DNA of 64,000 nucleotides from Pomphorhynchus laevis (taxonomy: Eukaryota > Acanthocephala > Palaeacanthocephala > Echinorhynchida > Pomphorhynchidae), in assembly GCA_012934845.2 (NCBI GenBank), contig WNNJ02003782.1, positions 1 to 64,000 of the forward strand, written 5' to 3'. The notes below the pieces were generated by a model. The model saw only the letters and a program-made list of their open reading frames with translations. It had not been told where the DNA came from and did not search any database. Positions 24,062 to 35,928 of this stretch are shown piece by piece (the first letter of the stretch is position 1; every line of letters begins with the position of its first letter). The translations under genes were made by a program, and so were the position numbers.

Positions 24062-27000
24062 ATGTCGATAATACAGATGAAAAGCAATGTTAAGGAGAGT
24101 GTGCAAGCCATAAAGAAGATTATAGGAGATTTCAGTCCACGCGTGGCAATCATATGTGGCAGCGGGCTTGGGGCGATTGGTCAGAAGATCGAGAAGCTAT
24201 ACAGCATTGACTATAATGACATTCCACACTTTCAAATATCTGCCGGTTAATAACCGATAATGTTAGTTTAAATTAAATTTTGTACCTACAATTTAGTGAA
24301 GGGTCACGCCGGCAAGATGCTATTTGGAAGACTAGGTGATAAAACAGTTGTTTGCATGCAAGGACGATTTCATCCATACGAGGGAATTACTCCAGCTGCA
24401 GTAAGATTTATTTGTTTAAAAATATGACGATCCATTATTTATCCTCAAATTAATACTACTCATATTTTATTAGTTTGAAGTTTCAAAATAACCTCGAATA
24501 ACCTTATTAAATAAATAAGCTACATTGCTAATTTTAAATCTTTAAACTTTCTTTGGTTGCTAATTTCACATGTCCGAATTAAAAAAGATGATTTTTCCAT
24601 GCTCTCAGAATTAAACCGTGTTCACTGTTCAACTGATTAAAGCATAATTGTTCTACCAAAATACGCAATTGTTATCTAATGATTGTTTTCTATTAGTGTT
24701 CAATGCCTGTCTGGGTAATGAAAGAACTCGGAGCAACAACGCTCATTGTCACTGCAGCAACTGGATCGTTAAATCCTGAATATAATGTTGGTGATATAGT
24801 TATAATTAAAGATCACTTAAATTTTGCTTTGTTTGGCTTACATAGTCCTCTTAACGGTCCGAATGACGACAGGTTAGTTAATATATCTGATATAAATCTA
24901 GTGCAATTAAATAATTTTTATAAATTTGTTTGTCTTTATATCAAATAGCGTATAATTTTAATTAATAATCCTAATTTTTAACAAATTTTGACGTTTCAAC
25001 AGGCCTTTATGGTATTTTCTACAAGAACCTAAATTATAATGGGAGTAACATTTCACAAATTACAGAAGTACACATTAATACTTTATTATATTTAATGAAT
25101 AATTAGTTGATAATAAATTAATGCTGGCAGAAGTTTTATTTAGGTATTTAATATCAATAAGTTTAACAATTGTTCAAACTAGGATGTAAGTACAAAATAT
25201 ATAATTTTCCTTTTCTCTAAAAAAGAAAATAATAGATTGATTTGTATCATGTAGAAATATAATTTATTTCCTTAAATATAAACGTAAACAAATTTTGTAC
25301 TTGATATTGTAAGTACGATTTGAATTCTGTACAAAATTTGAGTTACAGTAATTTATATTTATTTAGGAATTTGAATTTCTTGAATAATTTTTATTAACAC
25401 AATTTTTGTATAAATTTGTTTATTATTTTATCAGATAACGTATAATTTTAATTAATGATATTAATTTTAAGTAATAATGCTAATTTTGTGACGATAGTTT
25501 CAACATTCTTAATAATATTTTTATAGTATTTTTAAAATATGATTTATAAATAATTTTTCATATAATATCTATACTATCTTATATAAATTATTTTTTAAAT
25601 TTAGAAATGTTTAAATAATTTTTCAAATATTTTTTAATATATAATTATCACTTATTTAATTGGTTATACTTTTACAATTTAATTAAGATTAACAGCTTTC
25701 ATTAAAAATTATCTCTCAAATATCGACAATGTCATATGCGCGTTAACTAATTTTCTACGATAAAATTTTAAAATTATGAAATAATTTAATTTTTAAACAC
25801 AATTATTAACTATTTAATAGCATAATAATTATTAGTGAAAACAGAAATCAAAGATCCAATGTATGTTACAAGTCTCCTAGCAAGAAACAATCATTAAAAT
25901 CAACACAGTAAATCTTCGATATGTCATGAAATTAAACAAATTCTTGCTAAAGCAAATCTCCTGAGGCAATCAACAGATCACTTTGCGTGATCCGTATTTG
26001 CGCATGGACATCCTTGGAAGTTACAATAGGTTGCGCCTCACAGATCAGGCGCTCGCAAACACATCGAAACTGCTCTTGCAAAATATATGCTTATTTTTGT
26101 TTGCAACCAGACGACCGAATCCGCGCATTGAGCTGCTTTTTCATAACTTCCGCTAATCGCCTTGATCATGTCAACTGCTGATATCCCGATTTAACCAGTT
26201 GCAGTTGCAACTATAGGACAGAACGTATAATGATCCACCTTCTTTATACGCTCTTCGTACTTGTTGCGTTTTCGTGTCTCGTGGTAATCGAAGCAGGATG
26301 ATGCGGATGTTGACTGATACGACGGAGCATTACTATTGAATATGCAATAAATATTTCATTTAGCTTATCAGTATGACGCTTTTTATTCATGTCGCTATTA
26401 GTGTTAGATAAAATAATCTGATGATTATGTCTTTGAACTGAAGAACATTTTAGATGCCATTTATTGATGTTCTGCTTCCTTGACTAAGTACATCATCCCA
26501 AGATCTTTATACGTGATCGGAAAGTGTAAATCGATTTGAGGGTAGAAGAAGTGGGATGATTAAACATTTTAGACGCAAATCCCTCAAAGATGTTTTCACC
26601 TAGCGGTTTAAACCATTCAGGTGAACACACAGTTGTACGTGTAAGGTGAAATAGTTGTGCCGCATATACAAAATAAGCGTTAATGTCCGAGATAGTAGTC
26701 ATTTTTGATAAAGCACTCCGCCATCAACCAGTAGCTCATATTATTTGCTCCTTAACAAATTTGGAGGAAACCACGGGTGCTCCAAGCAGTATCACACCAC
26801 GCTCGGACATCGAAACATTCGTTTCCGCAAAACGTTCTTGCGCAACTTTAGTACATGAATGATGATAGCGAAAACTACTTTTTATATCATTGACGAAATA
26901 GACATATTAAAGTCCAATGGCTGTTAATAGACTCCATATAACTCTCAAATCTTACAACGATCCGAAAAAAGTAGAGTCATCTGCATACTAACGCAGTATG

Positions 27001-30000
27001 ATGCTCGGAGTACTTGCTTGAATTCTATTAGTTAGTGGAAGTGACGACGCTGCAAATGAGGCTATTGCAAGAGCGTCGCCTTGGGTAAACCCTCAATTGA
27101 TAATATCTCACTACTATCTCCAACCATAATCGCGTGACCTCAATACATGTTATTATGCATTTAACCCATCGAAAGACATACCGTCCAAATATTTGCTAGC
27201 GTTAATTTACGGCAGATCCGATAAATTGCGTTCCAGGCGTCGATGGACAGGATTCCCATATCATAATTTGCGTAGAATTGTTCTGATAACAAGTAGATCG
27301 CGTATTCTATTCCATCGCGTTGTGCAGCATATAGTTGTTCACGGCCTGCTCAATCTGGAATGTCAGACTTGATTACGTGTCCGAAGGTTTTACAAATGAT
27401 TAGTGCATTTCCCACCCCATGGGTCTCACGCCTGGATGTTTGTTCAAAGCGATACGACGAGATGCGACTAAAGCTTCAAACACCTCAAAATCAATTTTAT
27501 ATGTGGCTATCTGAAATGCCAAACGCGATATTATCTCTGTCAGATCTCGTGAACCCTGATGGTCCGGTACCTCCCTTAGTATTTAAGGCAGCAGCAATTA
27601 CGCGATCCGCATCTATTACGCCAAAGACAACATCATGATAAATGACACAATTTGGCAGTATGTTTTACATTAATGCTTCCTGATCAACGTTCATGCATTC
27701 TGAATGTATTTCACTTAATATCTCACTACACTACTTCCTTTGAAAATCGTAATTCCATCGATATATTGGACGTTCTACTGTGTTCCAAGGTTTAGATCGT
27801 AGCTGTGGTATTTATTCTTTAACTTAAATTTTCGAGTTTATCATTTCTGTTCGTATATTTGTTGTCATATTTACTAAATTTCTTCGGTTTTATTTTGAAT
27901 TAATAAGTTAATAAAAAAAATATCATCGTCATAATCTGCAAATCGTTTGATTAATACATAATTTATGGTTTGATCGAATAATTTTAAACAAAATTGATTA
28001 ATAATTTTATACAGGAAGCTAGGTACTTTAGAAACTAAAGATAATACATTAATTAATCAACAACCTTCAAGTTTTCTTTTAATAATATCTATTGATCTAA
28101 TGTTGTTAAATATAGCTATTGGTAATCCATATTCAATAAAAATATTCGAAATAAAAATTATTCGTTATTTCAAAGGAAGCAAGTTATAATTAATTGACAT
28201 TATTTAATATCTTTATAAAGAACGAAACATACGAAAATTAACTTTAACTTTAAAAAATATGTGTGATGATGTACAAAAGCATCTAATTTCATTAGTTTTC
28301 ATAATTCCATCAAACATTTGTATTTTTACTTAAATCAATTGATAAACTTACTCTATTAATCATAGCATCATTATATCAGATCGCTTGACTTGAAACGATA
28401 TATTTATTATATTTTTAAATATAATATTTTAAAATATATATTATTTAACATTTAACATAATTTTAATTATTAATAATTAATATTAATAAATAATTTTAGA
28501 ACATATATTTTATATTTAAGAATATTTTATATTTTATTTAAGAATATTTTATATTAAAATAAAAATTTAATATTTTATATTAAATTTATTCTTAACCCAT
28601 TTAATAAATGAATTAATATATACCTGTGATTGTCATTTTTAATGCCTTGTGTTTCACAAGATATGTGCTTTTAATATTTTCTATAAATAAACGAAAAAAG
28701 GTCCTATGTTCCACAATATATCTGCTATTGAATTATTGGAGCTGGATCAACAAAGGGGGAAAGGTCCTATGTTCCACAAGACATCTGCTATTAAATTATT
28801 GAAGCTGGATCAACAAAGGAGGAAAATTTTATTTGATATTTCGCTAACCTCTGTTAGCATCTTCAGAAAATTACTGAATAATTTTAATAAAATAAACTTC
28901 CTTTGATCCAGCTCCAATAATTCTTTATCAATCATCATTATCAACTATTTACAATATCAAATTACTTTTACTGTAAAAGCAATTTACAAGTTTGTAAGTA
29001 CGATATATTAACGACATTAGACGCATATTGCATTTGTGGAAAATATGAAAACATGTAATGCAAATCAATTTTTGATAAATATTCGTTAAAAGCGTAATTT
29101 AAAAATTAAAGATTTTCAATAAAAGAATCATTTTCATGAACAAACGTCACTTAAACAATATACGTGACAAATCTTTAGATTATAGATGTGAATCTGATTC
29201 GGCGTCTAAAATTATTTTAGATTACTGCAATATTAGATAAATATTAAATTTTATTTAAGGAGAGTGAGACCATTCCGCGTGAATTTCTTGTAAAACATGT
29301 AAGCCAGACGCGAAAGAATGACAAATGCCGTTTCGTCATCACAATGACTCATCAGTGCCAGATCCCTCCCACTACTGGATGCAGAGGAGGACTGGCAGAC
29401 GGCAATCAATGAATGAATCAATGTGAATGATGTACTAGAAATTTTTTTCTAGTAACATCATAGAGTACTCAATGATGTACCAATTTTTATAAGTGAACAA
29501 TTTTTATTCAATAAGTGAACAAATTTATCCAGGCAGCATAAAACCAATATTAATAATAAAGAAAGTAATATATCTAGATATGAACATTAAATTAACATTA
29601 ACTAAAACTGTTATTAATTTATATCCTAAAGACGACATATTTAAATTTACAAGAAGCATATTTTTGCATGAGCATTCATGCATACCATATAATATAAAAT
29701 ATAATACATTAAATAATGAAATTTTAAGAATTGCAACAATATGTAATGATATTGGCTTTCTTCAAAATCATTTAAATAATTTAATAGATACATATTTTAA
29801 ACTAGGTTACTATAAAAATAATATCAAGCAGAAAATAGTAAAATATATAAATCAACACAATAATATAAAGAATAAATTTAAACTCTTAAGTGGCAAATTT
29901 TTATGGATGGATAATAAATAATATACTTTGTATTAGAATAAGATACTAGATAGTTATTTTAGAGGAAATACATCATTAGCATGTATTTGGCCCCGCTGCT

Positions 30001-32458
30001 ATGTTGGGTAGAAGAGTTAGGGGCCGAAACCTGATAGCATAGCAGTTCCTCCTGATGACCTCTAATTCTTATTCTGATACAACGTCTGTTATTTATTAGT
30101 CAATTCATAAAAATGACGTTTATTTTAAATTTCAATTTTTTATTTTAACTTGATATAAATTATAAAAAATCTTAAAACAATTATTTATTTTATTATTTAA
30201 TTATTAAATTTTGATTTAGCATTATTATGTTTTGTTTATTTTATAATTATATTAATTACATAGACTCAATTAGCTAATTTAATCACTATTTGCCGCAAAT
30301 ATTCACAAACCTTATAGCGAAAAATGTCTTATAAAAACATCATTAAAGAATTAATAAAAATAAAAAATTTATAAAAATAAAAATAAAAACGTCACAATTA
30401 AAAATTGTGACGTTAAAAGTCGATAATCCTAAAGTCGATAATCATAAAGTCGATAATCATAAAGTCGATAATCTTAAAGTCGACAATCTTAGAGTCGACA
30501 ATCTTAAAGTCGATAATCTTAATGTCAATAATCTTAATTAAAGTTTAAAAATTACTAAAATATATTCATATTTTTTAGCGTTGGACCTCGCTTTCCATCA
30601 CTTGTCGATATGTACAGTCCTCGTTTTATCGAAAAAATTGTTAACTGTGCCAAATCTATAAACTTACAAGATGTAATACGAAGTGGAGTTTACATTTTTA
30701 ACGGTGGACCTACATATGAAACCATAGCTGAAGCTCGAGCATTTAGAATGCTTGGCGGAGATGTTGCCGGTAAGTAATTTATCAATATTCGGTTCATTGA
30801 ATAACCGAAACAAATTTGCTTAGAATTGATTTTTAATTGAATAAGGATTATCTTACTATTTACTTAAATAATAGGAATTTACTTGCATTTTCAATTGATA
30901 ATATTTGCAATTATTTTTTCTTGATACAGCGCTATTGAAAATTTGATTTTTATAAAATATTTTTTCGCTCTCTCCTAAATGAGAGAAAAATCAATTTATA
31001 ATGTACCTATCATGCACATCGAAATAGTAACGTTACACTGCCTGATAGCAGGAGTTGGTTTTGTAAATCCCAATAATTACCTGTTTATTAAATATAAACT
31101 TGAATTGAATTTGTTAATATTCAAATTAAAAATTTTCTATAAATTTACTAATGTCAATCATACAATTACTACACATTTGTTAAATTCTGACTTAAAGGGA
31201 TAATAATCACAACTAAAAACAGATTAAGATTGATAAAAAGCGTTATTTTCCTATCACAGTTTTATTTAATTTTTAATATTTAAATATTTGTTAGAAAAAA
31301 ACCGTTTCTCATCAATTTTCTTACTTTTAACCGGTTCTCATCAATTTTCTTACTTTTAATTTCATTATTCATAGAAAGTAAAAGTCGATAATCTAAAATC
31401 AACCTCATCATGGGTCGAACTTCGTCATACGTTTCTGTATTATTTAAATGTCTCTCATATGGAATTCGCTTCCTATTAAACTTCGTTGCCAGCCTAACCT
31501 CACTACCTTTAAATTCATGTTTCGCACCTTTCCGCTAAATATCCAGGCCTTGCAGCTAAGCTTCCAATGAGATTCGAATTTTTTATCGTTTTAACATCCG
31601 ATACAGTGTTGACTTCAGTCCCATCATTTTTTAATTTTTTGTTTATTTCAGTGATTATGTAAGGCCCTGTCTGCATGAGCCACTTAAAAAATTAATAAAT
31701 CTATCTATCATATTACTAATAGACAGTAACTGTATTATAATGAAATACAATTCATTCTGTTAATTTCGTGGTTTCAAATAATTCGAAAAATGCTAATAAA
31801 AAATATTTTAATCAATAGTTTTGTATTTTATCAATAGTTTTTAAGAATATAATTTTTAATTCAAAAAATGCTAATAAAAAATATGTTTATCAATAGTTTT
31901 GATAAAAAAATTAAACGAAAAGTAAAGAGGATTGCTATCGCGATCAAAATGTTCTCTATGATACTGCCGGTTTATCCCCCAAACAAATACGCATCTTAAG
32001 AAAATAATAGCAAGAAATTATTTAAATTTATTTTATATTTTGCTACTATATGACATTTTGTATATTTTCTACTATATAAAATATTTCATTTTTTATATGA
32101 AATTTCTCCAATAAAAATATGAAAAATAAAATTTCAATTTTGGCTATTGCTAATTAAAACTAGCGAAATGTAAGCTCTATTTTGCTGTACATTTTATTGA
32201 ATTCAAATCAATAGTAACAATTAAAAAATGAATTAATTATTTTTCATTAATTTAGGTATGAGTATTGTGCATGAAACTACATTAGCAGCATATTTGGGAA
32301 TGAACGTCATCGGATTAGCTTTGGTATCAAATAAGATTTGCACAGAGTATGATCAAAAGGTATTTTCAAACCACGATGAAGTTCTTGAGGTGTCGGCAAA
32401 AAGAGCAGTGGATATTACAGCACTTCTTGAAAAATTCTTGAGCCAGATGGATGAATAA
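24062..32458 (+). CDS. PNP: Purine nucleoside phosphorylase, five exons
   Basis: This is the cytosolic enzyme of purine salvage: (deoxy)inosine or guanosine plus phosphate gives base plus ribose-1-phosphate, acting as a trimer. Exons 24062-24245, 24297-24400, 24697-24872, 30579-30769 and 32256-32458 join in phase at GT-AG sites to 285 aa (human PNP has 289). Family residues are present: phosphate loop GSGLG with S34, QGRFHPYEG (R85, H87, Y89), GPTYET (Y201, E202; mammals have F at 201), GMS (M220, S221), SNK (S243, N244) and H258 in NHDEV. Mammalian TNAAG reads TAATG here. Intron 1 is 51 bp, while intron 3 is 5.7 kb and filled with mobile DNA. No frameshift or stop was found, so the gene looks functional. 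No AATAAA is obvious after the stop. Confidence 0.95.
25000..25980. other. AT-rich part of PNP intron 3
   Basis: Extremely AT-rich intronic DNA with weak internal repetition: the words ATAATTTTAATTAATGATA and GTATAATTTTAATTAAT recur near 24950 and 25440. No exon, RNA gene or element recognised. Confidence 0.6.
25985..27640 (-). mobile_element. TQGDPLAM-type retroelement inside PNP intron 3 (copy B)
   Basis: Read on the minus strand from 27640 downward: VVFGVIDADRVIAAALNTKG followed by GPSGF (N-terminal part of the RT region), a GDALA-like box near 27080, a YADD-like region near 26980, LLGAPV near 26780, then the open block 26702-26493 with AYFVYAAQLFHLTRTTVCS, and finally a KRNKYEERIKKV-like block at about 26260. 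The order matches copies A and C, but the zinc-binding segment is missing between 26490 and 26300. The element is broken in many places. It lies antisense to PNP. Confidence 0.65.
27700..28690. other. AT-rich intron DNA, nothing recognised
   Basis: Part of PNP intron 3. AT-rich, with poly-T and AATATTTTATATT runs around 28400-28600 suggesting low-complexity expansion. No open frame of protein-like composition and no known repeat family. Confidence 0.6.
28692..28950. mobile_element. Palindromic MITE (copy 2) with tandem-duplicated end
   Basis: Left end TTATTGGAGCTGGATCAA (about 28732) and right end TTGATCCAGCTCCAATAA-type with a TCATTATCAACTATTT outer flank. The flank matches the outer flank of the split MITE at 51503 in inverse orientation. 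About 65 bp (GGTCCTATGTTCCACAA to CAACAAAGG) is duplicated in tandem at 28700-28820. The right arm has a central deletion relative to the split copy. The element lies in PNP intron 3. Confidence 0.85.
29281..29400. mobile_element. Single arm of the foldback element
   Basis: CGAAAGAATGACAAA, CGTTTCGTCATCACAATGAC, TCATCAGTGCCAG and ACTACTGGATGCAGAGG match, in order, the left arm of the inverted repeat at 36787-37054. Only one arm is seen here. A short hairpin (ATGATGTACTAGAAA / TTTCTAGTAACATCAT) follows at about 29428-29462. Confidence 0.75.
29550..29921 (+). mobile_element. Penelope-like reverse transcriptase C-terminal fragment
   Basis: The frame, open back to 29493 without an ATG, reads VIYLDMNIKLTLTKTVINLY, then PKDD, a HEHSCIPYNIKYNTLNNEIL block, RIATICNDIGF, and FKLGYYKNNIKQKI before a stop. 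The order 'LD-x-x-I ... K-x-D-x-(F/Y) ... S-x-IP-x-x-x-K ... RI-x-x-IC ... GY' is what I know from the end of the RT of Penelope-like elements. The catalytic YADD region is not present. The piece lies in PNP intron 3 in sense orientation and is extremely AT-rich. The family call is tentative. Confidence 0.45.
29928..30082. repeat. Structured inverted repeat after the Penelope-like fragment
   Basis: The ends pair (TTGTATTAGAATAAGA with TCTTATTCTGATACAA), followed inward by TTAGAGG/CCTCTAA. Inside are a second stem CTGCTATG/CATAGCAG, a third GGCCCC/GGGGCC and a fourth AAATACAT/ATGTATTT. CTGATGA stands at 30052-30058 and GGAAAT at the opposite side of the same stem. The GC content is far above the flanks. 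The fold recalls a hammerhead layout but the core is not canonical (see findings). Confidence 0.6.
30390..30535. repeat. Hairpin and 15-16 bp tandem repeat
   Basis: A perfect 10 bp hairpin (30390-30399 with 30403-30412, CGTCACAATT) is followed by about eight units of AAAGTCGATAATCTT up to 30535, just before PNP exon 4. One isolated unit occurs at about 31380. Confidence 0.92.
30780..32250. other. PNP intron 4 with local duplications
   Basis: No exon between the two splice sites. Local repeats are visible: CTCATCAATTTTCTTACTTTTAA is doubled at about 31309-31360, and AAAATGCTAATAAAAAATAT with ATCAATAGTTTT is doubled at about 31787-31910. The somewhat less AT-rich stretch 31390-31680 may be an eroded element I cannot identify. 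Confidence 0.6.
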
Positions 32459-32853
32459 TTCATAAATTTCTTGACGATTATTCAGAATATTATGAACATT
32501 TTTATTTTTTTTGAACAAAACGTAACGCACTAATAAGAGAAAAATTATTACTATTTGAAATTAAAATATAAAATTTGTATTTATAAGTAAATGGATCAGC
32601 TCAACATGATTATACGAATATGAGCATTCGAAAATGATCATAAATGTTTTGAACATTTTTATTTATCTCCATCATTGAACATCATAATCGAGGCTATATT
32701 TAAAGTACATACGGGCAGCCGCCGGACCACGTGCCGGATCCAGCCCGCTGAGCATTTTTATCCGGCCCGTCACTATAATTTAAATCTGATCAAGTTTACT
32801 TTTCTCGAAGTCTTATTTTTACCGAAAGTTTACTTTTACCAATTTTTTATCCC

Positions 32854-32885
32854 TTTTAAGTTCATTGATACCAATGAACTTAAAA
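32854..32885. repeat. Palindrome at the array edge
   Basis: TTTTAAGTTCATTG (32854-32867) pairs perfectly with CAATGAACTTAAAA (32872-32885) around the loop ATAC. The first arm is the conserved end of the MsrB-derived repeat unit and the second is its inverted copy, so the array ends in a hairpin of its own unit sequence. Confidence 0.95.
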
Positions 32886-35131
32886 TGGTTCATTTAATAA
32901 ACTGGTTATTTAGACAATAACGTCTACCTGTAGTTTTTTTCTGGTTCATCGTCCAAAGCAAGACCCTTAATATCCCTTTTAAGTTCATTGATACCCCATT
33001 TAGACAATAACGTCTACCTGTAGTTTTTCCTGGTTCATCGTCCAAAGCAAGACCCTTAATATCCCTTTTAAGTTCATTGATACCCCATTTAGACAATAAC
33101 GTCTACCTGTAGTTTTCTTCTGGTTCATCGTCCAAAGCAAGACCCTTAATATCCCTTTTAAGTTCATTGATACCCCCATTTAGACAATAACGTCTACCTG
33201 TAGGTCTTGCGCTGGTTCATCGTCCAAAGCAAGACCCTTAATATCCCTTTTAAGTTCATTGATACCCCATTTAGACAATAACGTCTACCTGTAGGTCTTG
33301 CGCTGGTTCATCGTCCAAAGCAAGACCCTTAATATCCCTTTTAAGTTCATTGATACCCCATTTAGACAATAACGTCTACCTGTAGTTTTCTTCTGGTTCA
33401 TCGTCCAAAGCAAGACCCTTAATATCCCTTTTAAGTTCATTGATACCCCCATTTAGACAATAAGGTCTACCTGTAGGTCTTGCGCCGGTTCATCGTCCAA
33501 AGCAAGACCCTTAATATCCCTTTTAAGTTCATTGATACCCCATTTAGACAATAACGTCTACCTGTAGTTTTTCCTGGTTCATCGTCCAAAGCAAGACCCT
33601 TAATATCCCTTTTAAGTTCATTGATACCCCATTTAGACCATAACGTCTACCTGTAGGTCTTGCGCTGGTTCATCGTCCAAAGCAAGACCCTTAATATCCC
33701 TTTTAAGTTCATTGATACCCCCATTTAGACAATAACGTCTACCTGTAGGTCTTGCGCTGGTTCATCGTCCAAAGCAAGACCCTTAATATCCCTTTTAAGT
33801 TCATTGATACCCCATTTAGACAATAACGTCTACCTGTAGTTTTTCCTGGTTCATCGTCCAAAGCAAGACCCTTAATATCCCTTTTAAGTTCATTGATACC
33901 CCATTTAGACAATAACGTCTACCTGTAGTTTTCTTCTGGTTCATCGTCCAAAGCAAGACCCTTAATATCCCTTTTAAGTTCATTGATACCCCATTTAGAC
34001 AATAACGTCTACCTGTAGTTTTTCCTGGTTCATCGTCCAAAGCAAGACCCTTAATATCCCTTTTAAGTTCATTGATACCCCATTTAGACAATAACGTCTA
34101 CCTGTAGGTCTTGCGCTGGTTCATCGTCCAAAGCAAGACCCTTAATATCCCTTTTAAGTTCATTGATACCCCATTTAGACAATAACGTCTACCTGTAGTT
34201 TTTCCTGGTTCATCGTCCAAAGCAAGACCCTTAATATCCCTTTTAAGTTCATTGATACCCCATTTAGACAATAACGTCTACCTGTAGTTTTCTTCTGGTT
34301 CATCGTCCAAAGCAAGACCCTTAATATCCCTTTTAAGTTCATTGATACCCCATTTAGACCATAACGTCTACCTGTAGGTCTTGCGCTGGTTCATCGTCCA
34401 AAGCAAGACCCTTAATATCCCTTTTAAGTTCATTGATACCCCATTTAGACAATAACGTCTACCTGTAGTTTTTCCTGGTTCATCGTCCAAAGCAAGACCC
34501 TTAATATCCCTTTTAAGTTCATTGATACCCCATTTAGACAATAACGTCTACCTGTAGTTTTCTTCTGGTTCATCGTCCAAAGCAAGACCCTTAATATCCC
34601 TTTTAAGTTCATTGATACCCCATTTAGACAATAACGTCTACCTGTAGTTTTTCCTGGTTCATCGTCCAAAGCAAGACCCTTAATATCCCTTTTAAGTTCA
34701 TTGATACCCCATTTAGACAATAACGTCTACCTGTAGTTTTCTTCTGGTTCATCGTCCAAAGCAAGACCCTTAATATCCCTTTTAAGTTCATTGATACCCC
34801 CATTTAGACAATAACGTCTACCTGTAGGTCTTGCGCTGGTTCATCGTCCAAAGCAAGACCCTTAATATCCCTTTTAAGTTCATTGATACCCCATTTAGAC
34901 AATAACGTCTACCTGTAGTTTTTCCTGGTTCATCGTCCAAAGCAAGACCCTTAATATCCCTTTTAAGTTCATTGATACCCCATTTAGACAATAATGTCTA
35001 CCTGTAGTTTTTCCTGGTTCATCGTTCAAAGCAAGACCCTTAATATCCCTTTTAAGTTCATTGATACCCCATTTAGACAATAACGTCTACCTGTAGTTTT
35101 TCCTGGTTCATCGTCCAAAGCAAGACCCTTC
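32886..35131 (-). repeat. 89 bp satellite derived from the MsrB coding sequence
   Basis: Twenty-five tandem units of 89-91 bp that differ mainly at one linker. The minus strand of each unit encodes LALDDEPGKTTGRRYCLNGV, then SMNLKG. This aligns with residues 148-173 of the neighbouring MsrB protein (VFDDGPENTTGRRYCLNGVS...), including the catalytic-cysteine box. The nucleotide match to the gene (about 35985-36075) is clear across the whole unit. Linkers come in three forms: A (TAGTTTTTCC), B (TAGTTTTCTTC) and C (TAGGTCTTGCGC). Units are not multiples of three except the 90 bp ones, so frames of at most 91 codons arise; these are unlikely to be genes. Orientation is the same as that of MsrB, about 800 bp beyond its stop. 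Confidence 0.95.
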
Positions 35132-35925
35132 AAGTAAGAACATGGTAAAAAATGCCCCTGATGTATTCAAGCTTGCCCATCTTAGTGTTATAAATGTAAT
35201 TATTTTATTAAGCATTTTAACGTTAGCTTCCCCAGATTTTTTAGACCACAACCGTCTATAATTGTTCAAAATTCCTACAAAACAATAATTAGATATGGAT
35301 TGATTCAGAGGCCATAATAATCACAACATACAAATTCGATTAATAGAATTTATCTGTATCTTTAATACGAGCATAAGTGTATAGTCTTTTTCGTAATGTC
35401 CGACTCGCATAAGGCTCAAGGGACAAAATCACAAAGAAATTCATTAAATAAAAATTCAGTATTCATAGTGGCAAATTAGTATTCACAATAGCTGATATCA
35501 CACTCAACTGAACATTCATTAAGCTCCATCCTACATTCTAGATACTGAGAAATTTTGTATTGCCTCAGTATCTAACGCAATACCACAATAATCGGGTATT
35601 CGTTTATTTATGCAGACATTGGAATCTATGCAGATGACCGATCACCAATAAAATCAATCAAACAAATTTGCTACAAAAACATGGCTTATATAAAGCAAAA
35701 AGAAAATGCAAATTGATTTTAAAAATGAATTGCCATATGTAACTAATTTTAAAAATTAAGCTCTTTATACCTAAATCAATACTATCTGAATTATTATACC
35801 TAAATGGTTGATATTTGGTTAAATAATATGAATTTTGCACGATAAAATAATAATTTTATAAAATTATAAATGTAGTTAAAAAATTAAAAAAATAACAATC
35901 TGACGTGAAGAGAACGTTTTAACAT
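35132..35925. other. Spacer between satellite and MsrB
   Basis: AT-rich DNA downstream of the MsrB stop. A small hairpin AGAGAA...TTCTCT lies at about 35910-35930 right after the stop. No further gene or repeat unit is seen. The 3' UTR and poly(A) site of MsrB should lie here; an AATAAA-like signal on the minus strand is not clear. Confidence 0.55.
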
Positions 35926-35928
35926 TCT

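Noticed and set aside
27360-27638. 92-codon plus-strand frame in PNP intron 3 as an exon
   Set aside because: The minus strand reads the N-terminal part of the retroelement RT (AAALNTKG...GPSG). The plus frame is its shadow.
29928-30082. Active hammerhead ribozyme
   Set aside because: CTGATGA is present, but the GAAA box loses its G to the closing stem and the cleavage-proximal stem pairs poorly. It is kept only as a low-confidence observation.
32890-35080. Repeated 61-91 codon frames (MSKWGINELKRDIKGLALDD...) in the satellite as real small genes
   Set aside because: They arise only where 90 bp units keep frame, begin and end at unit junctions, and consist of repeated MsrB-derived sequence. 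I treat them as satellite by-products.
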